64,000 bases of DNA, taken from Nesterenkonia alkaliphila. Lineage in GTDB: Bacteria > Actinomycetota > Actinomycetes > Actinomycetales > Micrococcaceae. The translations under genes and the position numbers were made by a program. Below the pieces are notes generated by a model. That model was not told the origin of the DNA. It was given only the letters and a program-made list of their open reading frames with translations, and ran no database searches. How positions within the stretch are numbered: the first letter of the stretch is position 1; every line of letters begins with the position of its first letter. The stretch lies in assembly GCF_009758175.1 (NCBI RefSeq), contig NZ_WRPM01000101.1, positions 1-64,000 on the forward strand. Reading direction: 5' to 3'. Shown piece after piece: positions 1-9,592 of the stretch.

Positions 1-38
1 TCGGCCGGCTGCAGCGGCGCCGGCCTTCACACCTAAAG
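1..38 (-). repeat. Copy A of a dispersed hairpin repeat, downstream of sigA (cut by window edge)
   Basis: Read on the minus strand, a head CTTTAGGTGTGAAG is followed by a 6-bp stem GCCGGC/GCCGGC with a 9-nt loop and then CGA at the window edge. The same head, hairpin and CGA layout recurs at 51045-51104 and 52641-52710 with different but still paired stems. It lies 36 bp past the sigA stop in the same orientation. A separate 5-bp hairpin (CGGGA/TCCCG, about 43-58) lies between them. Function is unknown; the rest of the copy lies outside the window. Confidence 0.6.
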
Positions 39-73
39 ACACTCGGGAACCGTATCCCGCTAGTCCCTGTGAC

Positions 74-1312
74 CTAGTCCAGGTAGTCGCGCAGCACCTG
101 AGAGCGGCTCGGGTGGCGCAGCTTGGACATGGTCTTGGACTCGATCTGTCTTATCCGCTCACGGGTCACCCCGTAGACCTTGCCGATCTCGTCAAGAGTC
201 TTGGGCTGGCCATCGGTGAGACCGAAGCGCATCGCCACAACCCCGGCCTCCCGTTCAGCCAGGGTGTCCAGCACGGAGTGCAGCTGCTCCTGCAGCAGGG
301 TGAAGCTCACTGCATCGGAGGGCACCACTGCCTCGGAGTCCTCGATCAGGTCACCGAACTCGGAGTCCCCGTCCTCGCCGAGCGGAGTGTGCAGGGAGAT
401 CGGCTCGCGGCCGTACTTCTGGACCTCGACCACCTTCTCGGGGGTCATATCCAGCTCTGCTGCCAGCTCCTCCGGGGTAGGTTCACGGCCCAGGTCCTGC
501 AGCATCTGGCGCTGCACGCGGGCGAGCTTGTTGATGACCTCCACCATGTGCACCGGAATGCGGATAGTGCGGGCCTGGTCAGCCATCGCGCGCGTGATGG
601 CCTGACGGATCCACCAGGTGGCATAGGTGGAGAACTTGAATCCCTTGGTGTAGTCAAACTTTTCCACAGCGCGGATCAGACCGAGGTTGCCCTCCTGGAT
701 CAGGTCCAGGAACAGCATGCCGCGGCCGGTGTAGCGTTTGGCCAGGGAGACCACCAGGCGGAGGTTGGCCTCCAGCAGGTGGTTCTTGGCCTTCTTGCCG
801 TCAGCCACCACCAGTTCCAGGTCCCGGCGGGCCCGCTTGTCCTTGGGCGGGCTGTTCTTCAACTTATGCTCGGCATAGAGGCCAGCTTCGATCCGCAGGG
901 CCAAGTCCACCTCCTGCTCAGCGTTGAGCAGGGCCACCTTACCGATCTGCTTCAGGTAATCCTTCACAGGATCGGCGGTGGCGCCGGCGGAGACCACCTG
1001 GACGGCGGGGGCGTCGTCGTCATCGGCGTTGGAGATGACAAACCCGCGGCCGGAGCTTGAGTCATCGTCCTCGTTGTCCCCGGACTTGGCCTCCATGAGC
1101 TCTTCAGCGTCCTCGCCGGTGCTCTCGGCCTTGGCCACGGCTGACTCTAGGGCCTCAGTGGGTGAGGCCTCCTCCTCGGCAAGGATCTCCTCGACTGGGT
1201 CGGCGGCTTTCTTCCGCCCTCCGGTCTTCTTGGCTGCCGGTTTCTTCGCAGCGGTGGACTTGACCGCAGAGCTTTTCTTGGCTGCTGTGGACTTCGACGC
1301 AGTAGTGGGCAC
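74..1312 (-). CDS. sigA: Primary RNA polymerase sigma factor (SigA/HrdB, RpoD family)
   Basis: A 412-residue group 1 sigma-70 factor that directs core RNA polymerase to housekeeping promoters. Region 1.2 begins near residue 112 ([11 protein letters not shown]). Region 2 carries the [14 protein letters not shown] and [10 protein letters not shown] motifs. Region 4.2 near 373-402 holds the helix-turn-helix ([11 protein letters not shown]). The first ~36 residues are a Lys/Ala/Ser-rich basic tail, followed by an acidic stretch to about residue 90; this layout is usual for actinobacterial HrdB-type factors. The start is GTG with GGAAGG five bases upstream. The gene is monocistronic, followed by a small hairpin and repeat copy A. 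Confidence 0.97.
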   Translation of the reverse strand: MPTTASKSTAAKKSSAVKSTAAKKPAAKKTGGRKKAADPVEEILAEEEASPTEALESAVAKAESTGEDAEELMEAKSGDNEDDDSSSGRGFVISNADDDDAPAVQVVSAGATADPVKDYLKQIGKVALLNAEQEVDLALRIEAGLYAEHKLKNSPPKDKRARRDLELVVADGKKAKNHLLEANLRLVVSLAKRYTGRGMLFLDLIQEGNLGLIRAVEKFDYTKGFKFSTYATWWIRQAITRAMADQARTIRIPVHMVEVINKLARVQRQMLQDLGREPTPEELAAELDMTPEKVVEVQKYGREPISLHTPLGEDGDSEFGDLIEDSEAVVPSDAVSFTLLQEQLHSVLDTLAEREAGVVAMRFGLTDGQPKTLDEIGKVYGVTRERIRQIESKTMSKLRHPSRSQVLRDYLD

Positions 1313-1468
1313 GATGACCTTCCGTCTCGTTTACTTGAGGTGCAGACGCTCAACACGCCTATGACCCTGTCAAGTCCCGGTTCAGAACAGATTCCTCCCC
1401 GGGCTGCAGGGTCTTACGGTGTATGAACACGGCTGCTGCGCAGTCCATTCCCGGTTCGGCAGAGGAAT

Positions 1469-2590
1469 TTATCGGCTGCTCTTCCACCAGGAGTAGCTGG
1501 TCCGTTTCACCCGTGCCCAGGGGCAGACTCCTACGGCACTCATCCAGCTCCGCACCAGGGCCGCCAGGGTGGGGTCCTGCTGATCAGCCCACCGTTCAGG
1601 GAAGCGTTGCTGCACTGCCGCGGCGAAGGCATCAGTGCTGGACCCGCAGCCGCGGATCCACTCAGTCCAGGCTTTGAGGCCCATCAGCTGCTCGAGCTGG
1701 CGGGGCTGGGCGTAGGGCACCAGCTGGTGCAGCAGCAGGTCCAGGGCCTCCACCCGTTGCCAGGGCGGGGGCTGGGGTGAGTCCCCCCAGGGATCCTCAG
1801 CGCCGGTGAGCCGCATGATCAGCCCGGCTGTGGTGAGGCTCTCCGCGGGTCGCAGCAGTGCGGGGATCCAGCCCTTTGTGGAGTGCAGCCAGTCTGCCCC
1901 GCCGCAGCGCTGGGTCCGGTCCAGAGCCGCTTCCCAAATGGTGCGCACTTTATCCTTTGAGACAGCCGGGGCCTCCTCCCGCGCCCATGCGGCGGCGATT
2001 GCACCGGCGGTGATCAGCGGATTTCCCGCAAGGAAGGCATCCACCTGCTCCTGGGGGCTGGGCGTCTTACTGGGGGCCAGTCCCGGAACCCGCTGCAGAC
2101 TGCGGGCAAGAACCTCCGCCACATCCTCTCCGGGATAGGGGCAGCAGTCTGCGTCGGGGCAGTGATAGTCCCGAATTCGACCGGCGCCGGCATGCCAGAC
2201 CTGGCTGGTGCGCACCCCTGCCAGCCGCTGCAGCTGCTCACTGAGCGCAGCGAGGAACAGATCATGCCGTCCCGGGGTGTCCGGGATCAGGGGCGCAGAG
2301 TCTAAGATCACCACCAGCACCGCCTCGGGGACCGGCTCCGCCTCGGGGCCGGCCAGCCACTCCGCGCAGCGCCAGCCCATCGGCACCGGGCTCTGAAGCG
2401 CTGGTTCTAGATCCACTCTGAGGTGCCCGCCGGTGGATCCCTGGAGCAGTCCGAGGATCACCACAGAGTCCTGGGGCAGATGGCCGAAGCTGTGCTGCAC
2501 CAGCGCCAGTGCGTCACCGGGATCGGCCACGCTCAGCGGTGCGCTCTCTGAGTCAGCAGATGGGTTCCGGGGTGTGTGTGATGGGGTCAT
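1469..2590 (-). CDS. DUF4192 domain-containing protein
   Basis: A 373-residue actinobacterial protein of unknown function. Near residue 25 it has the DUF4192 opening (ALALVQHSFGHLPQDSVV), and Trp/Pro-rich helices fill the C-terminal half. It has no signal peptide or membrane segment. The frame stays open to 2923, but the extra N-terminus has the low-complexity look of a shadow frame and would run into the PAC2 gene, so the ATG at 2590 is preferred. It lies downstream of the PAC2 gene with a 112-bp gap, possibly in one operon. No catalytic motif was recognised. Confidence 0.8.
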   Translation of the reverse strand: MTPSHTPRNPSADSESAPLSVADPGDALALVQHSFGHLPQDSVVILGLLQGSTGGHLRVDLEPALQSPVPMGWRCAEWLAGPEAEPVPEAVLVVILDSAPLIPDTPGRHDLFLAALSEQLQRLAGVRTSQVWHAGAGRIRDYHCPDADCCPYPGEDVAEVLARSLQRVPGLAPSKTPSPQEQVDAFLAGNPLITAGAIAAAWAREEAPAVSKDKVRTIWEAALDRTQRCGGADWLHSTKGWIPALLRPAESLTTAGLIMRLTGAEDPWGDSPQPPPWQRVEALDLLLHQLVPYAQPRQLEQLMGLKAWTEWIRGCGSSTDAFAAAVQQRFPERWADQQDPTLAALVRSWMSAVGVCPWARVKRTSYSWWKSSR

Positions 2591-2702
2591 GTTCCCAGAT
2601 TCCGGCGTCCGCGAACGCGCTGGGATGCTCGGCCGGGTCGTTGGGGAGTCCCCGGCGAGTCGCCCAGCCGATGCCGAGCCTGGGGAAAACTGCCCCGGGC
2701 GC

Positions 2703-3665
2703 TCAGCCGTTCTGGTTGCGCAGGAACTCTTCCACCGCTGCGCCCAGCTCCTCGGCGTCGGGAACGGTATCGCCCTCCTTGACCAGCAAGGAGCGCTGAT
2801 TGGTGGTGGCGTACTGGTCAAAATTGGCCTCCAGCTGCCTGACCAGCTGTGCGATCTCCGGAGCCTGTTCCACCTGCCGGGTGATATCGGCCTCCACGGA
2901 GCGGGCAGCCTCCCGCAGCTCATCAGTGGGCAGCATCAGCTCCCCGGCGGCCCCTGCGTACTCCAGGGCGGCCACTGCCACCTGTGGGTATTTGCCCCCG
3001 GCCAGGTAGTGCGGCACATGGAGGGTGTAGCCGACGACGTCGCGCCCGGCCTCGTCTGCCCGCAGCTCGAGCATCTGGGAAAGCCCCCCTTCGATCTTGG
3101 CCTCTGGCGACCAGGTGGAGATGCCTTCGACCAGGTCCGTCCGGTTGCCGTGGGCAGTTACGCCCACCGGGCGGGTGTGCGGGGTGGGCAGGCCTAGGGC
3201 GTCCACAGTGACCACCAGACGCACATCGATCTGCTCGATGAGCTGCAGTAGAGTCTCGGTGACCGACTCCCACTGGAAGTCCGGCTCATCGCCGGTGAGC
3301 AGCAGGAAGGGGCGGCCTGAGGCATCGACCACCTCGAACAGCTCTAGCCGAGGGCCCTGAAACTCGGAGAACCTGTTACCGGTAAAGGTCAGCTGAGGGC
3401 GGCGGGAGCGGTAGTCGAAGAGATCATCAACTTCGAAGTGGGCCACGCTGCGGTGCTGCAGCCGGCCCAACAGGGTTTCGGCAAGCTGCTCGGAGAGCTG
3501 TCCGGCGTCGGTGTGCCCGGAGATGGACACCAGCAGCGGCATCCGGGGCCCGGCTGCTGCCTCACGGTGTACCAAGTCAGTGCTTGGCGAGGCTGCATCA
3601 GACTCCGTGCCCTGATCCTCATCGGCATGGATGTGCAGCAGATTGAACTCTTCGGCATTGGTCAC
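2703..3665 (-). CDS. PAC2 family protein (proteasome-assembly-chaperone-like)
   Basis: A 320-residue protein with the PAC2 fold, shown by the LLVSISGHTDAGQLSEQL opening, the FEVDDLFDYRSRRPQL segment and the LTGDEPDFQWES strand. In actinobacteria these proteins are widespread and are linked only by homology to eukaryotic proteasome assembly chaperone 2; their role is not established. The start is GTG at 3665, preceded by a GGGGAGGAG ribosome binding site. About 35 extra acidic residues precede the domain. It is divergent from pepA over a 120-bp intergenic region. Confidence 0.85.
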   Translation of the reverse strand: MTNAEEFNLLHIHADEDQGTESDAASPSTDLVHREAAAGPRMPLLVSISGHTDAGQLSEQLAETLLGRLQHRSVAHFEVDDLFDYRSRRPQLTFTGNRFSEFQGPRLELFEVVDASGRPFLLLTGDEPDFQWESVTETLLQLIEQIDVRLVVTVDALGLPTPHTRPVGVTAHGNRTDLVEGISTWSPEAKIEGGLSQMLELRADEAGRDVVGYTLHVPHYLAGGKYPQVAVAALEYAGAAGELMLPTDELREAARSVEADITRQVEQAPEIAQLVRQLEANFDQYATTNQRSLLVKEGDTVPDAEELGAAVEEFLRNQNG

Positions 3666-3772
3666 CGGCTCCGGCTCCTCCCCTGCGGTGTGGTCTGTAG
3701 TGTTCTGTCAGGTAACAGCGGACCAGCTCAACACATTCCCGACAACGGTGACGGGCCAGGGTCGTTTGTGGA

Positions 3773-3778
3773 TAGTAT
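3773..3778 (+). promoter_or_regulatory. Putative -10 box of leaderless pepA
   Basis: TAGTAT ends 7 nt before the GTG start at 3786, and no Shine-Dalgarno sequence is visible. The -35 region is poor (TGACGG about 18 bp upstream). This spacing puts the transcription start at or next to the start codon. Confidence 0.5.
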
Positions 3779-3785
3779 CGGAGTC

Positions 3786-5336
3786 GTGATTAGTGACTTC
3801 GCCCCCACCGTGACCACCGTTTCCTCCGCAGTAGAGAAAGTTGACGCCGATGCACTGGTGATCGGCGTGGCCAAGGGCCCGGACGGCCCGGTGCTGCTGC
3901 CGAACCCACTGGCTGAGAAGGCCGCTAAGGGGGTGTCAGACTCGCTCAAGGCCCTGGGTGCCTCCGGTGCAGCCGATCAGCTGCTGCGGCTGCCCGGTGT
4001 GGACGGCTTCAAGTCTGAGACCCTGGTGCTGATCGGCGTCGGACCAATGACCGGCGAGCCGGACGGCGGACTATCTACTGAGGCGCTGCGCCGGGCCGCC
4101 GGCTCAGCGGTGCGTCAGCTCTCCTCAGCCGGCTCCGTGGCCCTGGCTCTGCCGGCTGCCACGGTGGAGCAGGTGGCCGCAGTGGCCGAGGGTGCGGCCC
4201 TCGGCGCTTACAGCTTCCCTCACTTCAAGGGTTCTGAGAGCGCACGCTCCAAGACCCCGGTGGCTGAGATCGCTGTGCTCACCGAGCTAAAGGACAAGCA
4301 CACCAAGCCGGCCGTAGCCCGGGCTTCTGTTGTGGCCGCCGCAGTGCGTGCTACCCGGGACCTGGTCAACACCCCGCCCAGCCACCTCTACCCGGAGTCC
4401 TTCGCCGAGGCCGTCAAGGGCCACGCCCAGGGCTCCAAGCTCAAGATCAAGGTATGGGACCACAAGGAGTTGGATAAGGGCGGGTTCGGCGGTCTGCTCG
4501 GAGTCGGCGGCGGCTCCTCCCGCAAGCCTCGTCTGGTGCGGGTGGAGCACTCCCCCGCAAAGCCCGTGGCCCATATCGCCCTGGTGGGCAAGGGCATCAC
4601 CTTCGACTCCGGCGGGCTTTCCCTGAAGCCGGCCAATGCGATGACCACTATGAAGCTGGATATGGCTGGGGCCGCCACAGTGGCGGCCGTGGTCAAGGCA
4701 GCGGCAGATCTTGATCTGCCGGTGAGGGTCACCGGTTGGCTCTGCCTGGCGGAGAATATGCCCTCCTCCACCGCGCAGCGCCCGGAGGATGTCATCACCA
4801 TCTACGGCGGCAAGACTGTGGAGGTACTCAACACTGACGCGGAGGGCCGCCTGGTGCTGGCCGACGGAATCGTGGCCGCCGGTGAGGAGAACCCGGATGC
4901 GATCATCGATATCGCCACACTCACCGGGGCCCAGATGATCGCCCTGGGCAACCGCACCGCCGGTGTGATGGGCAATGAGGACCTCCGCGAGGATCTGGTC
5001 GAGGCCTCCCAGGATGCCGGCGAATCTCACTGGGCGATGCCCATCCCGGAGGAGGCGATCAGCGGGTTCGAATCCGCTGTGGCCGATCTCACCAACACCG
5101 GGGCCCGGGAAGGCGGCATGCTCAATGCGGCGGCTTTCCTGCGAGAGTTCGTCCCAGAGAAGCCGGATGCTCCCAAGGATGCCCTGGATCCAGAGCAGAA
5201 GCGCATCCCCTGGGCACATATCGACATTGCCGGCCCCTCCTTCAACGAGAAGGGCCCCTACGGCTATATGCCTAAGGGCGGAACCGGGGTCAGTGTACGC
5301 ACTCTGATCACCTATCTTGAGGGCCTGGCCCGCTGA
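3786..5336 (+). CDS. pepA: Leucyl aminopeptidase (M17)
   Basis: A 516-residue cytosolic dinuclear-metal aminopeptidase that removes N-terminal residues from peptides. The M17 metal and active-site residues are visible: K269 and D274 in VGKGITFDSGGLSLKP, and D351, E353 and R355 in NTDAEGRLVLADG. The N-terminal macro-like domain spans about residues 1-160. The reading frame is open far upstream, but the GTG at 3786 fits family length and sits 7 nt after a -10-like TAGTAT. It is followed 55 bp later by lpdA on the same strand. Confidence 0.96.
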   Translation: MISDFAPTVTTVSSAVEKVDADALVIGVAKGPDGPVLLPNPLAEKAAKGVSDSLKALGASGAADQLLRLPGVDGFKSETLVLIGVGPMTGEPDGGLSTEALRRAAGSAVRQLSSAGSVALALPAATVEQVAAVAEGAALGAYSFPHFKGSESARSKTPVAEIAVLTELKDKHTKPAVARASVVAAAVRATRDLVNTPPSHLYPESFAEAVKGHAQGSKLKIKVWDHKELDKGGFGGLLGVGGGSSRKPRLVRVEHSPAKPVAHIALVGKGITFDSGGLSLKPANAMTTMKLDMAGAATVAAVVKAAADLDLPVRVTGWLCLAENMPSSTAQRPEDVITIYGGKTVEVLNTDAEGRLVLADGIVAAGEENPDAIIDIATLTGAQMIALGNRTAGVMGNEDLREDLVEASQDAGESHWAMPIPEEAISGFESAVADLTNTGAREGGMLNAAAFLREFVPEKPDAPKDALDPEQKRIPWAHIDIAGPSFNEKGPYGYMPKGGTGVSVRTLITYLEGLAR

Positions 5337-5391
5337 TAGTCTGATGCCCAAGTACATAACTCAAAACGTCTCACCCAAAGGAGCCTGAGAA

Positions 5392-6756
5392 GTGGCTGAA
5401 GAATTTGACGTCCTGGTGCTCGGCGGCGGCTCCGCCGGCTATGCGGCCGCTCTGCGCAGCGTCCAGCACGGTTTCTCGGTAGCGCTGGTGGAGAAGGCCA
5501 AGCTGGGCGGCACCTGCCTGCACACTGGCTGTATCCCCACCAAGGCCTACCTGCACGCCGCGGAGCTGGCCGATGAGGCCAAGGAGTCCGAGAAGTACGG
5601 AGTCAATGTCGAGTTCAAGGGCATCGACATGGCCAAGGTCAAGGAGTACAAGGACGGCATCGTCGCCGGTAAGTACAAGGGACTCTCCGGCCTGCTGAAG
5701 ATGCGCAAGGTCCAGGTCATCGAGGGCGAGGGCAAGCTGGTTTCGCAGAACGAGGTCGAGGTGGCAGGCACCACCTACCGGGCCAAGAACATCGTGCTGG
5801 CCACCGGTTCCACCTCTAAGACCTTCGGCCTGCCGCTGAGCAAGCGGATCATCACCTCTACTGAGGCCCTGGAGCTGGACTACACCCCCAAGTCCGCCAT
5901 TGTGCTGGGCGGCGGAGTGATCGGCTCCGAGTTCGCCTCCGCCTGGAACTCCTACGGGGTCGATGTGACCATCATCGAGGGCCTGCCCAACCTGGTGCCC
6001 AATGAGGATCCCAGCATCATCAAGCAGTTGGAGCGCTCTTTCAAGAAGCGCGGCATCAAGTCCAACCTCGGCACTTTCTTCAAGGATGTCGAGGAGACCT
6101 CAGATGGTGTCAAGGTCACTCTGGAAGACGGCAAGACCTTCGAGGCTGAGATCTGCCTGGTAGCAGTGGGCCGTGGCCCAGTGACTGAGGGCCTGGGCTT
6201 CGAGGAGCAGGGCATCACCCTGGACCGCGGGTTCGTCATCACCGATGAGCGCCTGCACACCGGCGTGGGGAACATCTACGCCGTCGGCGATATCGTCCCC
6301 GGTCTGCAGCTGGCCCACCGCGGCTACCAACAGGGCATCTTTGTAGCCGAGGAGATCGCCGGCAACAACCCGGTGATTGTCGAGGACATCAATATTCCCA
6401 AGGTCACCTTCACCGAACCGGAGATCATGTCGGTGGGCTACACCCAGCCCAAGGCGGAGGAGAAGTTCGGCAAGGACCAGATCGAGGTCACTGAGTACAA
6501 CCTGGCCGGCAACGGCAAATCCTCCATCCTGGGCACCGGCGGCATCATCAAGCTGGTCGGTGTCAAGGGGGGCCCGATCGTGGGCGTTCACGGCATCGGC
6601 TCGCGGATCGGTGAGCAGATCGGTGAGGCCCAGCTGATCGTCAACTGGGAGGCATACCCGGAGGATGTCGCCACCCTCGTCCATGCGCACCCCACCCAGA
6701 ACGAAGCACTCGGAGAAGCCGCCATGGCGCTCTTCGGCCACCCCCTCCACGGCTGA
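5392..6756 (+). CDS. lpdA: Dihydrolipoyl dehydrogenase (E3)
   Basis: A 454-residue FAD enzyme that reoxidises dihydrolipoyl groups of 2-oxoacid dehydrogenase complexes with NAD+. It has the FAD dinucleotide motif GGGSAGYAAA near residue 10, redox cysteines C42 and C47 (TCLHTGC), the NAD-binding GGGVIGSEFA, the AVGDI FAD segment, and the C-terminal His-Glu pair in HAHPTQNEAL. The start is GTG with AAAGGAGCC upstream. The E2 gene follows after 39 bp and lipB/lipA are close by, which places it in the pyruvate/2-oxoglutarate dehydrogenase machinery. Confidence 0.97.
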   Translation: MAEEFDVLVLGGGSAGYAAALRSVQHGFSVALVEKAKLGGTCLHTGCIPTKAYLHAAELADEAKESEKYGVNVEFKGIDMAKVKEYKDGIVAGKYKGLSGLLKMRKVQVIEGEGKLVSQNEVEVAGTTYRAKNIVLATGSTSKTFGLPLSKRIITSTEALELDYTPKSAIVLGGGVIGSEFASAWNSYGVDVTIIEGLPNLVPNEDPSIIKQLERSFKKRGIKSNLGTFFKDVEETSDGVKVTLEDGKTFEAEICLVAVGRGPVTEGLGFEEQGITLDRGFVITDERLHTGVGNIYAVGDIVPGLQLAHRGYQQGIFVAEEIAGNNPVIVEDINIPKVTFTEPEIMSVGYTQPKAEEKFGKDQIEVTEYNLAGNGKSSILGTGGIIKLVGVKGGPIVGVHGIGSRIGEQIGEAQLIVNWEAYPEDVATLVHAHPTQNEALGEAAMALFGHPLHG

Positions 6757-6795
6757 GCAGCCCATCCACGAATTGAATGAGTAGGAGCCGGACCA

Positions 6796-8580
6796 ATGTC
6801 TGAGACTGTCAACCTTCCCGCACTCGGTGAGTCAGTCACCGAGGGCACTGTCACCCGCTGGCTCGTCGAGGTCGGAGAGGAGGTGGAGGTCGACCAGCCC
6901 ATCGTGGAGGTCTCCACCGACAAGGTCGACACCGAGGTTCCCTCTCCGGTGGCTGGGACCGTGGAGGAGCTTCTGGTCTCTGAGGATGAGACCGTCGAAG
7001 TCGGCGCCCCCTTGATCACCATCGGCGACGGTTCCGGCTCCGGTGAGGATTCTGGGAACGACGACGCCTCAGCAGACAGTGCTGAGGAGCAGGAGGAGGC
7101 AGCCACTGAGGCTGAGCAGCCTGAGGAGACTCAGGAGGCCGCTGAGGAGGAGGCCCCCACGCCGGCCGCCGGGGAGTCCGGCGGCGGTGAGTCCACCCCC
7201 GAGGAGGACAGCCCAGCTCCGGAGACCGGAGGCGGCGAGGGTGAGGAGGTCACCCTCCCTGCCCTGGGCGAATCTGTCACCGAGGGCACCGTGACCCGCT
7301 GGCTGGTGGAGGTCGGCGATGAGGTGGAGGTCGATCAACCTCTGCTGGAGGTCTCCACCGATAAAGTCGACACCGAGGTCCCCTCCCCCGTAGCCGGCAC
7401 CGTCCAGGAGCTGAAGGTCTCTGAGGACGAGACTGTGGAGGTCGGGGCAGTGCTGGCCCTGATCGGTTCCGGTGGAGCACCTGCGGCCAAGTCTGAGGAG
7501 CCCACTGAAGAGGCCGAAGAGGCCTCCGAGGAAGAGCCCGCGGAGCAGCCCAAGGATGCCTCGGCAGAGCAGGAGGCTCCTGAAGAGGAGCCGAAGCCCG
7601 AATCCAAGCCCGAACCCAAGGCTGAGCAGAAGAAGTCCGAGCCCGCCGAGGACACCTCGGCTGAAGGCTATGTCACCCCGCTGGTGCGCAAGCTCGCAAA
7701 GGACAAGGGTGTGGACCTCTCATCCCTCAAGGGCACCGGAGTGGGCGGCCGCATCCGCAAGCAGGACGTGCTCGACGCCGCCGAGGTGGACAAGCCGGCC
7801 CAGGAAGACTCCTCTGCCGCTGCCAAGCCAGCACCCGAGGTGAAGGTGGACACCACCAAGCGCGGCAGCACCGAGAAGGCCCCGAGGATCCGCCAGGTGA
7901 TCGCCCAGCGGATGAACGAGTCCCTGGACATCTCAGCCCAGCTGACCCAGGTGCACGAGGTGGATATGACCCGCATCGTGAACCTGCGGGCCAGGGCCAA
8001 AGAGGCGTTCAAGGCGCAGAACGGCGCCAACCTCACCTACCTGGCGTTCATTGCTGCTGCTGTCACCGAGGCGTTGAAGCAGCACCCGGTGCTCAACGCC
8101 GAGTACAACCAGGAGTCCCAGGAGATCACCTATCACGACTCGGAGCACCTCAGCTTCGCCGTGGACACGGAGAAGGGCCTGATGGTTCCGGTGATCGCCG
8201 ATGCCGGTGACCTCTCGCTGGCCGGTATGGCCAAGAAGATCGCTGATGTGGCCAAGCGGACCCGGGAGAACAAGATCGGCCCTGACGAGCTCTCCGGGGG
8301 AACTTTCACCATCACCAACCTGGGCAGCTTCGGGGCTCTGTTCGACACTCCGATCATCAACCAGCCGCAGGTGGCTATCCTGGGCCCCGGTGCCATCGTC
8401 AAGCGGCCTATGGTGGTCACCGATGCTGACGGCAATGAGTCCATCGGCATCCGGCACATGATGTACCTCTCGCTGACCTATGATCACCGGATCGTGGACG
8501 GCGCTGATGCTGGCCGTTTCCTGCAGACGCTCAAGGCGCGCCTGGAGGAGGGCAACTTCGAGGCCCAGCTGGGGCTGTAG
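6796..8580 (+). CDS. sucB: 2-oxoacid dehydrogenase E2 (dihydrolipoamide acyltransferase) with two lipoyl domains
   Basis: A 594-residue E2 core subunit. Two lipoyl domains (about residues 3-78 and 150-226) carry the modified lysines K43 and K190, each in [13 protein letters not shown]. Acidic Glu/Ala/Pro linkers follow each domain. The E3-binding domain lies around 290-325 ([13 protein letters not shown]), and the catalytic acyltransferase domain ends with H564 and D568 (HRIVDG). The start has AGGAGCC nine bases upstream. Annotation pipelines usually call it succinyltransferase. In related actinobacteria an E2 next to lipB-lipA serves a shared pyruvate/oxoglutarate complex, so aceF is an equally fair symbol. 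Confidence 0.93.
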   Translation: MSETVNLPALGESVTEGTVTRWLVEVGEEVEVDQPIVEVSTDKVDTEVPSPVAGTVEELLVSEDETVEVGAPLITIGDGSGSGEDSGNDDASADSAEEQEEAATEAEQPEETQEAAEEEAPTPAAGESGGGESTPEEDSPAPETGGGEGEEVTLPALGESVTEGTVTRWLVEVGDEVEVDQPLLEVSTDKVDTEVPSPVAGTVQELKVSEDETVEVGAVLALIGSGGAPAAKSEEPTEEAEEASEEEPAEQPKDASAEQEAPEEEPKPESKPEPKAEQKKSEPAEDTSAEGYVTPLVRKLAKDKGVDLSSLKGTGVGGRIRKQDVLDAAEVDKPAQEDSSAAAKPAPEVKVDTTKRGSTEKAPRIRQVIAQRMNESLDISAQLTQVHEVDMTRIVNLRARAKEAFKAQNGANLTYLAFIAAAVTEALKQHPVLNAEYNQESQEITYHDSEHLSFAVDTEKGLMVPVIADAGDLSLAGMAKKIADVAKRTRENKIGPDELSGGTFTITNLGSFGALFDTPIINQPQVAILGPGAIVKRPMVVTDADGNESIGIRHMMYLSLTYDHRIVDGADAGRFLQTLKARLEEGNFEAQLGL

Positions 8581-8583
8581 CTC

Positions 8584-9525
8584 TCAGTTCACCACTGTGG
8601 GGGTCCGCTTCCGGGCGGGTCCCCACAGTCGTTTAACCGCATTTCTGAGCCCCCAGCCCCGCCGGCTGTGGCCCGCCTGGCTGATCGAGGCCATCCTGGT
8701 GGGAACCTCTGCCAGGGCGGCATCGTCAATCGCTGGGAGCAGGTCCAACGGTTCGGGAGCTGCGCAGGCGTAGAGCTCGACGGCGAACTCGCCGGCCAGT
8801 GGCCGGCAGCCGGACAGCGGGCTCAGTGCCTCCTCCAGCAACGCAGCAAGCGGCTCCGGTGCCCGAGGCAGCAAGCTCTGCAGCGGAGCACGCGCTGCGC
8901 TGGGACCAGGCTCATGCCCAGTCAGTGCCGCCCAGCCCACAGCTGCCAGGTCGGCGATATCCTGCTCCGGAGAACCCCACCGGTTCGGCATTCCCAGCAC
9001 TGCGGCATCGCCGAGATCCCCCAGGGCAGGCCTGCCCTCAGGGCTGAGCAGGATATTGGCGCAGCTGAGATCGCCATGGGCCGCTCCTCTGCTGTGCAGG
9101 TGCTCCAGGGCCTGGGCCACCGGGGTCAGCGCAGTGACCGCCTGTCCCGGGCTCAGTCTGCCCACACTGCTCAGCAGCTGGGCCAGTGATCCTGCGGTAT
9201 AGGGCTCCAGCAGCAGGCCGGTGCGGCCCTCCGCAGTGGCGAGTACCCCCCAGGGCCGCACCAGGTGAGGGTGGATCAGCGGGAGCATCGCCTCCAGTTC
9301 ACCCTGGGCTGAACGCAGCGAAGCAGCTCCGCGGGGCGCCTGCAGAGGTATCTTGAGTGCCAGTCTGCGCGGGGCTCCGGCGCCCACCCAGGTGATGGTG
9401 CGCTCCGCTGCGGCGGTGCACTGCACCAGCCACACAGCACTGCGCCCGCCCACTCCGAGCAGCCGCAGCGTACTGAGTCCCGGTATCCGTGGTGGAGGAG
9501 GTGGGGCGGCGTCGTAGTGTTCCAT
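8584..9525 (-). CDS. Divergent Ser/Thr protein kinase-like protein
   Basis: A 313-residue single-domain kinase-fold protein. Visible elements are a glycine-rich loop (LGVGGRSAVW, 23-32), a candidate ATP-binding lysine K58 (LALKIP), a catalytic loop with HGD in place of HRD (H150-D152, N157), a DLG motif at 170-172 in place of DFG, and SPE in place of APE with a following D-x-A-x-L-A-x-V-G helix. It has no transmembrane segment or PASTA repeats, and its C-lobe is short. It is convergent with sucB and divergent from lipB. It may be an active atypical kinase or a pseudokinase; its target is unknown. Confidence 0.75.
   Translation of the reverse strand: MEHYDAAPPPPPRIPGLSTLRLLGVGGRSAVWLVQCTAAAERTITWVGAGAPRRLALKIPLQAPRGAASLRSAQGELEAMLPLIHPHLVRPWGVLATAEGRTGLLLEPYTAGSLAQLLSSVGRLSPGQAVTALTPVAQALEHLHSRGAAHGDLSCANILLSPEGRPALGDLGDAAVLGMPNRWGSPEQDIADLAAVGWAALTGHEPGPSAARAPLQSLLPRAPEPLAALLEEALSPLSGCRPLAGEFAVELYACAAPEPLDLLPAIDDAALAEVPTRMASISQAGHSRRGWGLRNAVKRLWGPARKRTPTVVN
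8594..8629. terminator. Hairpin between convergent sucB and kinase-like gene
   Basis: A perfect 9-bp stem, ACTGTGGGG/CCCCACAGT, lies 13 bp past the sucB stop with a GC-rich 18-nt loop; CGTTTAA follows on the plus strand. It sits inside the last codons of the opposing kinase-like gene and may stop transcripts from the sucB side. Confidence 0.6.
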
Positions 9526-9564
9526 ACGACCAGCCTGCCCCGAATCCGAGAAACTCGCAGAAAG

Positions 9565-9573
9565 TTATCCACA
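9565..9573 (+). promoter_or_regulatory. Perfect DnaA box at the lipB promoter
   Basis: TTATCCACA matches the DnaA consensus exactly and covers the position where the -35 element of the lipB promoter should sit. It is a single box between the kinase-like gene and lipB. Confidence 0.5.
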
Positions 9574-9586
9574 ACCAATTGAAGAG

Positions 9587-9592
9587 TAGGCT
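9587..9592 (+). promoter_or_regulatory. Putative -10 box of leaderless lipB
   Basis: TAGGCT ends 6 nt before the lipB ATG and no ribosome binding site is visible, the layout of an actinobacterial leaderless transcript. Confidence 0.55.

Noticed and set aside
2591-2923. N-terminal extension of the DUF4192 frame to 2923
   Set aside because: The added residues are shadow-like (Arg/Ser/Trp/Pro-rich) and would overlap the PAC2 gene; the ATG at 2590 starts the recognisable domain.
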